Origin: Bufo bufo
Lineage: Eukaryota; Chordata; Amphibia; Anura; Bufonidae
DNA: 64,000 bases
Assembly: GCF_905171765.1 (NCBI RefSeq)
Contig: NC_053390.1
Span: forward strand, 583,818,471 to 583,882,470
Direction of reading: 5' to 3'
In this document: positions 20,660 through 30,252 of the stretch, piece by piece
How the letters are laid out: every line of letters begins with the position of its first letter
Position numbering within the stretch: the first letter of the stretch is position 1
Notes under the pieces: generated by a model
Database searches by the model: none
What the model saw: the letters and a program-made list of their open reading frames with translations, nothing else
Told to the model about the DNA's origin: nothing
Made by a program: the position numbers and the translations under genes

Positions 20660-21157
20660 GGCTACTTTCACACCTGCGTTCGGGTGTCCGCTCGTGAGCG
20701 CCGTTTGAAGGGGCTCACAAGCGGCCCCGAACGCAACCGTCCAGCCCTAATGCATTCTCAGTGGACGCGGATCCGCTCAGAATGCATCAGTCTGCCAGCG
20801 CTCAGCCTCCGCTCCGCTCAGTGAGCGGACACCTGAACGCTGCTTGCAGCGTTCGGGTGTCTGCCTGGCCGTGCGGAGGCAAGCGGATCCGTCCAGACTT
20901 ACTATGGAAGTCAATGGGGACGGATCCGCTTGAAGATGACACCATATGGCTCAATCTTCAAACGGATCCGTCCCCCATTGACTTTCAATGTAAAGTCTGG
21001 ACGGATCCGTTCAGGCAACTTTCAGACTTATTTTTTTTTTCAAACTATAATGCAGACGGATCCGTTCTGAACGGATTCAAATGTCTGCATTATAGGAGCG
21101 GATCCGTCTGAGCAGACATCAGACGGACCCGCTCTGAACGCTAGTGTGAAAGTAGCC
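20660..21157. mobile_element. Harbinger-like MITE, TTA duplication
   Basis: The ends GGCTACTTTCACAC and GTGTGAAAGTAGCC are perfect inverted repeats, flanked by TTA on both sides (20657-20659 and 21158-21160), which fits the 3-bp TWA duplications of PIF/Harbinger. The interior carries at least six copies of a CGGATCCG palindrome. It has no transposase. It interrupts the Penelope-like remnant. Confidence 0.85.
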
Positions 21158-21553
21158 TTAGATATACGTACATCCAGGAAAGATGTATAACATGGTTATA
21201 AGGGAAAATAATAGCATTCAGAATACAGAATGTATAGTACAATAGGGCTGGAGGGTTTAAAAAAATAAATAAAATTTAACTCACCTTAATCCACTTGTTC
21301 GCGCAGCCGGCATCTCTTCTGTCTTCATCTGTGAGGAATTGGACCTTTGATGACTTCACTATGCTCATCACATGGTCCATCACATGATCCATCACCATGG
21401 TTTAGTATGGTTTAGTATAGTTTAGTATGAAAGGGGATCAGCCTTATTCAATCCGGTCAAAAAAAAGACCATAATCAAGCTAAAAAGGTACAGAGAGAAA
21501 AGCACATAACAAGTAAACACATACCAATTCAGAGCTGGAGGGGGCTTGGAAAT

Positions 21554-21588
21554 CCCCAACGTACGTTTTGCTGCGCTTCTTCTGGGGG
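21554..21588 (-). ncRNA. Degenerate hammerhead-like motif, left arm
   Basis: Minus-strand order: CCCC, CAGAAGA, AGCGCAGC, AAAAC, GUACGUU, GGGG. The stem I strands (CCCC/GGGG) and GUU triplet match the layout of the motif at 9539-9582, but the core box differs from CUGAUGA at two positions and the GAAA box has lost its G. It is predicted inactive. Confidence 0.45.
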
Positions 21589-22032
21589 CATGTCTATCCA
21601 AACCAATATTGAACCTTATAAACCCCAAACAATTGAGACCAAACCTCCCTCTTTGTTAGCATAAAAACAATACACCTGTGTAATCAGACCCCCTGCAAAT
21701 AGAGCTCTCATCAAGATAGAGTCCCGGCATGCCCCTACATAGTCTCGCAAGATCCCGCGAGAACGTCGGCAACACACCAAACGCCCAGGCAAAACTCGCG
21801 TGAGAACTCACGCCAAAGTATCGCCCGAGAGTATCTGCTTATGCCTGCGCATAACCTAACGAGGGACAGCAGCAACCTCGTGGGATGCCAAACATCTATA
21901 CCGTGACGTCAACCCAATCAGGAGCGGAGCTGGTGCCATCTTAGTATAGGGCACCGATGCCAGCTCTCAATTTAAATCAAAATACCTCTACTCAAACACT
22001 GGAATCTTGATACCAGCAAAGTCAGGCACATA

Positions 22033-22971
22033 CAGTACAGACCAAAAGTTTGGACACACCTTGTCATTCAAAGAGTTTTCTTTATTTTCATGACTATGAA
22101 AATTGTAGATTCACACTGAGGGCATCAAAACTATGAATTAACACATGTGGAATTATATACATAACAAACAAGTGTGAAACAACTGAAAATATGTCATATT
22201 CTAGGTTCTTCAAAGTAGCCACCTTTTGCTTTGATTACTGCTTTGCACACTCTTGGCATTCTCTTGATGAGCTTCAAGAGGTAGACCCCTGAAATGGTTT
22301 TCACTTCACAGATGTGCCTTGTCAGGTTTAATAAGTGGGATTTCTTGCCTTATAAATGGGGTTGGGACCATCAGTGGCGTTGAGGAGAAGTCAGGTGGAT
22401 ACACAGCTGATAGTCCTACTGAATAGACTGTTAGAATTTGTATTATGGCAAGAAAAAAGCAGCTAAGTAAAGAAAAACGAGTGGCCATCATGACTTTAAG
22501 AAGTGAAGGTCAGTCAGTCAGCCGAAAAATTGGGAAAACTTTGAAAGTAAGGGCTATTTGACCATGAAGGAGAGTGATGGGGTGCTGCGCCAGATGACCT
22601 GGCCTCCACAGTCACCGGACCTGAACCCAATCGAGATGGTTTGGGGTGAGCTGGACCGCAGAGTGAAGGCAAAAGGGCCAACAAGTGCTAAGCATCTCTG
22701 GGAACTCCTTCAAGACTGTTGGAAGACCATTTCAGGTGACTACCTCTTGAAGCTCATCAAGAGAATGCCAAGAGTGTGCAAAGCAGTAATCAAAGCAAAA
22801 GGTAGCTACTTTGAAGAACCTAGAATATGACATATTTTCAGTTGTTTCACACTTGTTTGTTATGTATATAATTCCACATGTGTTAATTCATAGTTTTGAT
22901 GCCTTCATAGTCATGAAAATAAAGAAAACTCTTTGAATGAGAAGGTGTGTCCAAACTTTTGGTCTGTACTG
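22033..22971 (+). mobile_element. Internally deleted Tc1-like element in left arm
   Basis: The ends CAGTACAGACCAAAAGTTTG and their complement are flanked by TA. Terminal inverted repeats extend over 200 bp to about 22275. Only 939 bp long, it keeps the start and the end of a transposase gene but lacks the middle. Its right end is the same family as 5354-5515. The other arm of the large inverted repeat gives the empty target site (26304-26312). Confidence 0.92.
22445..22830 (+). pseudogene. Tc1-like transposase with internal deletion
   Basis: The gene starts at the ATG at 22445 (MARKKQLSKEKRVAIMTLRS, start of the DNA-binding domain) and jumps near 22550 to the last third, which contains [18 protein letters not shown] with the catalytic Glu. 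The segments with the two catalytic Asp are missing, and the two halves are in different frames. It is nonfunctional. Confidence 0.87.
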
Positions 22972-23125
22972 TACATAATCCCCTCAGATTGACCACATAC
23001 ATAAATCATAATAAATAGATATCTCAATATCACGATATAATCAGTTAATATAGGACCAAGTTCACAATAGATCATAAAAATAGTTCACAATAGATCATAA
23101 AAAAATATATACAGTACATGAGTAA

Positions 23126-23542
23126 GGCTACTTTCACACCTGCGTTAGGTGCGGATCCGTCTGGTATCTGCACAGACGGATCCGCACCTATAATGCAAAC
23201 GATTGTATCCGTTCAGAACGGATCCGTTTGCACTATGAAGAACAAAGTCAAAACGGATCCGTCCTGACTTACATTGAAAGTCAATGGGGGACGGATCCGT
23301 TTTCAATTGCACCATATTGTGTCAGTGAAAACGGATCCGCTCCCATTGACTTACAGGACGGATCCGTTTGGCTCCGCATCCAGAGCGGAATGGAGGCAGA
23401 ACGGAGCCAAACTGATGCATTCTAAACGGATCCTTATCCATTCAGAATGCATTGGGGCTGAACTGATCCATTTTGAACCGTTTGTGAGATCCCTGAAACG
23501 GATCTCACAAACGGAATTCAAAACGCCAGTGTGAAAGTAGCC
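23126..23542. mobile_element. Harbinger-like MITE, TAA duplication
   Basis: It has the same GGCTACTTTCACAC ends as 20660-21157, flanked by TAA (23123-23125 and 23543-23545). The interior holds seven or more CGGATCCG palindromes. It sits in the left arm of the large inverted repeat; the right arm (about 26187) shows the uninterrupted site. Confidence 0.87.
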
Positions 23543-24185
23543 TAATTTCAACCCATCATTGTACATTGAAATAGACAGATTCATTGGAGTATATTTTATC
23601 AATTAAAAAAAAAATAATAGAAAAAAAGTGAAAAATTAAAAATAAAAGGAATCACAGGATTTGGATAATCTACAAAACGATTCCTAGGCATTTCAGGGAT
23701 CAACATAACTCGTATGGTTCACTCCTCCGTTTTAGGGGCATCGATCGGGTGATCGTTTCCCCCAGAGGAGGGAATTGTAAAAAATCCCTGAGCCAAAAGG
23801 AGACCAGATGGATTTATATATTAAATACTATTACACCACATGGTCTCAATGAAGGCAACAGTTTTGCTCTGTTTCTTTAGCTCGCTGTGTGCTCCTCTGG
23901 TTGGATTTAGCTTTTTAATAATGTTAATTTAACTTGTTTTTAACTGTCATTATGTTTGGTGTCTATCTAATTGATTTATCTTATTCTTTGACCCTTTTAG
24001 AGATAATCGCTCCCTGTATCACCTCCTTACACTTGGGATACTTAGATTAAAGATGTACGTCGGTAACATGCTCATTGGAGTCTTTGGAGTAGGGATGACC
24101 ATTATTTGGGTGGTCCTTTGTGGGACATTATGAATTGTCATTATTTATTGTCAATTTGATTATTAATGGGACCGTAATTATTGTA

Positions 24186-25753
24186 CACTGCTCAAAAAAA
24201 TAAAGGGAACACAAAAATAACACATCCTAGATCTGAATTAATTAAATATTCTTCTGAAATACTTTGTTCTTTACATAGTTGAATGTGCTGACAACAAAAT
24301 CACAAAAAAAAAAAAATATGGAAATCAAATTTTTTAACCCATGGAGGTCTGGATTTGGAGTCACCCTCAAAATTAAAGTGGAAAAACACACTACAGGCTG
24401 ATCCAACTTTGATGTAATGTCCTTAAAACAAGTCAAAATGAGGCTCAGTAGTGTGTGTGGCCTCCACGTGCCTGTATGACCTCCCTACAACGTCTGTGCA
24501 TGCTTCTGATGAGGTGGCGGACGGTCTCCTGAGGGATCTCCTCCCAGACCTGGACTAAAGCATCTGCCAACTCCTGGACAGTCTGTGGTGCAACGTGACG
24601 TTGGTGGATAGAGTGAGACGTGATGTCCCAGATGTGCTCAATTGGATTCAGGTCTGGGGAACGGGCGGGCCAGTCCATAGCATCAATGCCTTCGCCTTGC
24701 AGGAACTGCTGACACATTCCAGCCACATGAGGTCTAGCATTGTCTTGCATTAGGAGGAACCCAGGGCCAACCGCACCAGCATATGGTCTCACAAGGGGTC
24801 TGAGGATCTCATCTCGGTACCTAATGGCAGTCAGGCTACCTCTGGCGAGTACATGGAGGGCTGTGCGGCCCTCCAAAGAAATGCCACCCCACACCATTAC
24901 TGACCCAATGCCAAACCGGTCATGCTGGAGGATGTTGCAGGCAGCAGAACGTTTTCCACGGCGTCTCCAGACTCTGTCACGTCTGTCACATGTGCTCAGT
25001 GTGAACCTGCTTTCATCTGTGAAGAGCACAGGGCGCCAGTGGCGAATTTGCCAATCTTGGTGTTTTCTGGCAAATGCCAAACGTCCTGCACGGTGTTGGG
25101 GTGTAAGCACAACCCCCACCTGTGGACGTCGGGCCCTCATATCACCCTCATGGAGTCTGTTTCTGACCGTTTCAGCAGACACATGCACATTTGTGGCCTG
25201 CTGGAGGTCATTTTGCAGGGCTCTGGCAGTGCTCCTACTGTTCCTCCTTGCACAAAGGCGGAGGTAGCGGTCCTGTTGCTGGGTTGTTGCCCTCCTACGG
25301 CCTCCTCCTCATCTCCTGATGTACTGGCCTGTCTCCTGGTAGCGCCTCCATGCTCTGGACACTACGCTGACAGACACAGCAAACCTTCTTGCCACAGCTC
25401 GCATTGATGTGCCATCCTGGATAAGCTGCACTTGTGTGGGTTGTAGACTCCGTCTCATGGTACCACTAGAGTGAAAGCACCGCCAGCATTCAAAAGTGAC
25501 CAAAACATCAGCCAGGAAGCATAGGAACTAAGAAGTGGTCAGGTCACCACCTGCAGAACCACTCCTTTATTGGGGGTGTCTTGCTAATTGCCTATAATTT
25601 CCACCTGTTGTCTATCCCATTTGCATAACAGCATGTGAAATTGATTGTCCCTCAGTGTTGCTTCCTAAGTGGACAGTTTGATTTCACAGAAGTGTGATTG
25701 ACTTGGAGTTACATTGTGTTGTTTAAGTGTTCCCTTTATTTTTTTGAGCAGTG
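24186..25753 (-). mobile_element. Tc1-like transposon in the spacer (ends CACTGCTCAAAAAAATAAAG)
   Basis: The terminal inverted repeats CACTGCTCAAAAAAATAAAG and their complement are flanked by TA. The 1568-bp element carries one transposase gene on the minus strand that fills most of it. Confidence 0.94.
24445..25458 (-). pseudogene. Tc1-like transposase with one in-frame stop
   Basis: The frame from the Met at 25458 to the stop at 24445 is 337 codons and stays in one phase, broken only by a TGA near 25308 in the linker after QYIRR. The N-terminal part carries the helix-turn-helix ([20 protein letters not shown]). The catalytic residues are in [21 protein letters not shown] and [12 protein letters not shown], with 34 residues between the second Asp and the Glu, the canonical DD34E. 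The downstream frame of 247 residues is open and includes the whole catalytic domain. A single substitution separates this copy from a full-length protein, so it is a recent pseudogene. Functional copies elsewhere in the genome are likely (inference). Confidence 0.9.
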
Positions 25754-26754
25754 TATTTTGAGAATATCATATTAATTATGCTGTTGTTGGGATATTATAT
25801 ATGGTTTACACTAAATCCTGTGGGGATTATCGAATCCCTCGGGGTCTTAATACACTGATTAGCTGTGCAATAGTTGGTGTGTCATAAGGTCGATTTTATA
25901 TATTATAAGCATTATCACTAATCTTGACTTATTATTACGGTATTGTCTTTATAAAATCATATCATTGTTCACAGAATAATGTATGTAATTCTTCTGCATG
26001 TGCACTTTCACTTTTACACTTTGAACTTTATCACCAGAGCACCTTTTTCGCCTTTTTGTGGTTCTTAATCACTTTTCACCTTTTTGTATTTTTTATTTTT
26101 TACTTTTTTTCTATTCATTAATTTTTAATTGATAAAATATATTCCAATTAATCTGGCTATTTCAATGTACGATGATGGGTTGAAATTACTCATGTATATA
26201 TTTTTTTTTGATCTATTGTGAACTTGGTCCTATATGAACTGATTATATTGTGATATTGAGGTATCTATTTATTATGATTTATGTACGTGATCAATCTGAG
26301 GGGATTATATATGTGCCCGACTTTGTTGGTATTGAGATTCCAGTGTTCGAGTAAAGGTATTTTGATTTAAATTGAGAGCTGGCATCGCTGCCCTGTACTA
26401 AGATGGTGCCCGCCACGCTCCCGATTGGGTTGACATCACGCTATAGATGTTTGGCGTCCCATGAGGTTGCTGCTATCCCTCGTTAGGTTATGAGCAGGCA
26501 TAAGCAGATGCACTCGCGCAGTATTTTGGCGCAAGTACTCGCGCGAGTTTTGCCTGGGTGTTTGGTGTGTTGCCGGCAGTCTTGCGGGTTTCTCGCAAGA
26601 CTATATACGCGGATGCCGGGACTCTATCTTGATGAAAGCTCTATTTGCAGGGGGTCTAATTACATAGGTGTATTGTTTTTATGCTAAGAAGGAGGGAGGT
26701 TTGGTCTCAATTGATTGGGGTTCATAAGGTTCAGTATTGGTTTGGATAGACACG

Positions 26755-26789
26755 CCCCCAGAAGAAGAACGGCAAAGCATACGTTGGGG
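26755..26789 (+). ncRNA. Degenerate hammerhead-like motif, right arm
   Basis: Plus-strand order: CCCC, CAGAAGA, AGAACGGC, AAAGC, AUACGUU, GGGG. This is the mirror partner of 21554-21588 and shares the same two core changes, so the changes predate the duplication of the arms or were copied with them. It is predicted inactive. Confidence 0.45.
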
Positions 26790-26835
26790 TTTTCCAAGCC
26801 CCCTCCAGCTTTGAGTTGGTATGTGTTTACTTGTA

Positions 26836-28444
26836 ACAGTTTCAATAAAAAGTATGTGAACCCTTTGGAATGATATGGATTTCTGCACAAATTGGTCATA
26901 AAATGTGATCTGATGTTCATCTAAGTCACAACAATAGACAATCACAGTCTGCTTAAACTAATAACACACAAATAATTCAATGTTACCATGTTTTTATTGA
27001 ACACACCATGTAAACATTCACAGTGCTGGTGGAAAAAGTATGTGAACCCCTAGACTAATGACATCTCCAAGAACTAATTAGAGTGAGGTGTCAGCCAACT
27101 GGAGTCCAATCAATGAGATGAAATTGGAGGTGTTGGTTACAGCTGCCCTGCCCTATAAAAAAAACACACACCGGTTCTGGGTTTGCTTTTCACAAGAAGC
27201 ATTGCCTGAAGTGAATGATGCCTCATACTAAAGAGCTCTCAGAAGACCTACGATTAAGAATTGTTGACTAGCATAAAGCTGGAAAGGGTTATAAAAGTAT
27301 CTTTAAAAGCCTTGCTGTTCATCAGTCCACGGTAAGACAAATTGTCTATAAATGGAGAAAGTTCAGCACTGCTGCTACTCTCCCTAGGAGTGGCCATCCT
27401 GTAAAGATGACTGCAAGAGCACAGCGCAGACTGCTCAATGAGGTGAAGAAGAATCCTAGAGTGTCAGCTAAAGACTTACAAAAGTCTCTGGCATATGCTA
27501 ACATCCCTGTTAGTGAATCTACGATACGTAAAACACTAAACAAGAATAGATTTCATGGGAGGATACCACAGAGGAAGCCACTGCTGTCCAAAAAAAACAT
27601 TGCTGCACGCTTACAGTTTGCACAAGAGCACCTGGATGTTCCACAGCAGTACTGGCAAAATATTCTGTGGACAGATGAAACCAAAGTTGGGTTGTTTGGA
27701 AGAAACACACAATACTATGTGTGGAGAAAAAGAGGCATAGCACACTAACATCAAAACCTCATCCCAACTATGAAGTATGGTGGTGGGGGTATCATGGTTT
27801 GGGGCTGCTTTGCTGCGTCAGGGCCTGGACGGATTGCTATCATCAAAGGAAAAATGAATTCCCAAGTTTATCAAGACATTTTGCAGGAGAACTTAAGGAC
27901 ATCTGTCCACCAGCTGAAGCTCAACAGAGGATGGGTGTTGCAACAGGACAACGACCCAAAACATAGAAGTAAATCAACAACAGAATGGCTTAAACAGAAG
28001 AAAATACGCCTTCTGGAGTGGCCCAGTCAGAGTCCTGACCTCAACCCGATTGAGATGCTGTGGCATGACCTCAAGAAAGCGATTCACACCAGACATCCTA
28101 AGAATATTGCTGAACTGAAACAGTTCTGTAAAGAGGAATGGTCAAGAATTACTCCTGACCGTTGTGCACGTCTGATCTGCAAATACAGGAAACGTTTGGT
28201 TGAAGTTATTGCTGCCAAACGAGGTTCAACCAGTTTCACATACTTTCTACACCTGCACTGTGAATGTTTATATGGTGTGTTCAATAAAAACATGGTAACA
28301 TTTAATTCTTTGTGTGTTATTTGTTTAAGCAGACTGTGATTGTCTATTGTTGTGACTTAGATGAAGATCAGATCACATTTTATGACCAATTTGTGCATAA
28401 ATCCATATCATTCCAAAGGATTCACATACTTTTTCTTGCAACTG
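26836..28444 (+). mobile_element. Tc1-like transposon in right arm
   Basis: The ends CAGTTTCAATAAAAAGTATG and the inverse of CAGTTGCAAGAAAAAGTATG are flanked by TA. Long terminal inverted repeats extend over 150 bp. The left arm of the inverted repeat (about 21507-21513) gives the empty site. It carries one transposase gene on the plus strand. Confidence 0.92.
27218..28339 (+). pseudogene. Tc1-like transposase with two in-frame stops
   Basis: The frame from ATG 27218 (another ATG directly precedes it at 27215) is broken by a TAG near 27269 and a TAA at about 27746, but stays in phase. The catalytic residues are in ILWTDETKVGLFG, LQQDNDPKHRS and [11 protein letters not shown], with DD34E spacing. 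The normal end near KRGSTSF has lost its stop and reads on into the terminal repeat to 28339. It is nonfunctional. Confidence 0.9.
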
Positions 28445-28530
28445 TATGTGCTTTTCTCTCTGTACCTTTTTAGCTTGATTATGGTCTTTTGGACCGGATT
28501 GAATAAGTCTGATCCCCTTTCATACTAAAA

Positions 28531-29446
28531 TGATAACTTTGATGTCTGAGTCTGATCAATTGTCCATATCATATTGAGATTATTGTCATATCATTTTTGC
28601 TGGCAGATGATTGGCCTTTGACATCTATCAATTTGGTTATGCATTATAGAGGACATGTTTAGGGGTCTAGTCCTCCTCATTTGGCACAATTAATATTGCA
28701 CCCATGTTATATAGCAATATCACATATGTAGATTTAGAGTCTGATGGGGTATATAATTTATCATAGCACCTACGGTACCTGCAATGCTTTTATAATTGTC
28801 TTTGATATTACTAGTGTACAGTATGTCTAATTGTCGACACTTACTAAAGATGTTTTTTTTATTACATATGTGTTGCGATTTTGAATAGGTTTTCAGTTAT
28901 GTTCCCACATTGATCCTTTTGGTATCTAATATGTTTTTGGGTACCTCACTGATTTCAGCGGCTGTCACTTCTGGGATAGCAGTCAGTACTATTACAGCAC
29001 TGATACCGATTTTTTTTTTTTGCATAGGAACGAAACCAGCCAGTCATGGTCAGGAGGCAGGGGAGGGCAGAACCAGGAGTCTCATCTGACTCATCCCCCT
29101 CACAGTGCTGGCTCGCACTGTGATGTTTGGCCTTTCAGTACTGTAAAAGAACTATATGCTTGACCAGAAGAGACAGTTTGCTAAAAGCAGTAAGTCTGTC
29201 ACTATACTATGGACAGGTTTCTTTTAAAGCCCAGGTGTGTGTAGTGCCCTGGAGCAGGGACACTCTGAAGTCTGGACTTTTGTGGACATTTGCCTGTTTC
29301 TCCTATGCAAAGTTATAAACTTCCTACTTCCTTTCGCTTGAAAGAGTTAACTTGCACTGTTTAATACTGTTTAACTACATTTTATATGTTGTGATATATA
29401 TCTTGTTCATTTGCACTGTATTTGCAAGGCTCTGTGGAAAGTGTTA
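28531..29446. other. Intergenic, no supported gene
   Basis: AT-rich sequence with short frames only. No repeat ends or RNA genes recognised. Confidence 0.5.
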
Positions 29447-29603
29447 AAGGGGTTGTCCGTGTTCAGAGCTGAACCCAGACATACCCATAATTTCACCCAT
29501 CAGCACTCCTGATGTTAGCCTCGGAGCATCTGATGCTCCAATGCGCTCCCTTGGCCTGCGCTAGATCGCGCAAGGCAAGGGCTCTTTTGTTTACAATAAC
29601 ACA

Positions 29604-30252
29604 TGTCACGACCGCTACCCCAGCAGCAGTCGTGTCGCACCAGACGGAGGGGAAGGGGGGACCCTTAACTACGGATGGGAATAGTATGGCCACCCCTGAC
29701 TAACCCTAAGCTGGCACCTGTCTGCCCTGATACCCTAGACGGGGTGTGAACCCGTGCGGCGAGCAGTATGCCTAAACCCTCAGTCACTCTAACAAGCCTA
29801 GAGTGGGGAAAGGCCGATGGGAGCACTAGTCACCATCACTCATGTCTAGGAGAACAGCAGGGGAAGACAGAAACAAACAAACTATATCAGAGATAGACTT
29901 ATCCAGTCACGAGCAGAGAAGGCGATCCCAATCACGACAGTCCACGCCGGACAAGAGCTCCACAGCAACACCATCAAACAATCTCCTTCAAAGGTCAGAA
30001 TAGAACTGGAAGTAAGGACTATATCTGGCAATGACTGCAAGTGAAAGTGAAACTAATATAGTAGCTGGGAGTGGCAGACAGGACTCACCTGAGAAGGATG
30101 CCTACAAACTCCCAGTCAGGACAAAAAGGTTTACAAGGCAAAACCCAGATGACATACCCTGAACCACGGAGCAAACTCACAAGCTATCGCGAGTAGCAAG
30201 TCGCTGGGACCTTCTCCTCCCAGACCTGTCTGGATCAGTCACAGTCGTGACA
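29604..30252 (-). repeat. 3' LTR of the gypsy element
   Basis: Downstream LTR relative to the minus-strand gene. It differs from the other LTR mainly by a 12-13-bp insertion near 30156-30168 and scattered substitutions. The last codons of gag-pol lie inside it. Confidence 0.93.

Larger units (their letters stand above)
21423..28530. repeat. Large inverted repeat with ~840-bp ancestral arms
   Basis: The left arm (21423-23635) and the right arm (26085-28530) are complementary from TAGTATGAAAGGGGATCAG at the outer left edge, matched in reverse at 28510-28528, inward to the TTTATCAATTAAAAA segment. Subtracting later insertions leaves arms of about 840 bp and a spacer of about 880 bp. Insertions are a deleted Tc1-like copy and a MITE in the left arm, a Tc1-like element in the right arm and a third Tc1-like element in the spacer. 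Both arms carry a CpG-rich stretch and a degenerate hammerhead-like motif, which links the arms to Penelope-type repeats. No coding sequence of its own is seen in the spacer. Confidence 0.85.

Noticed and set aside
21554..26789. Functional hammerhead ribozymes in the inverted-repeat arms
   Set aside because: The CUGAUGA box is changed to CAGAAGA in both arms and the GAAA box is altered. They are listed only as degenerate motifs.
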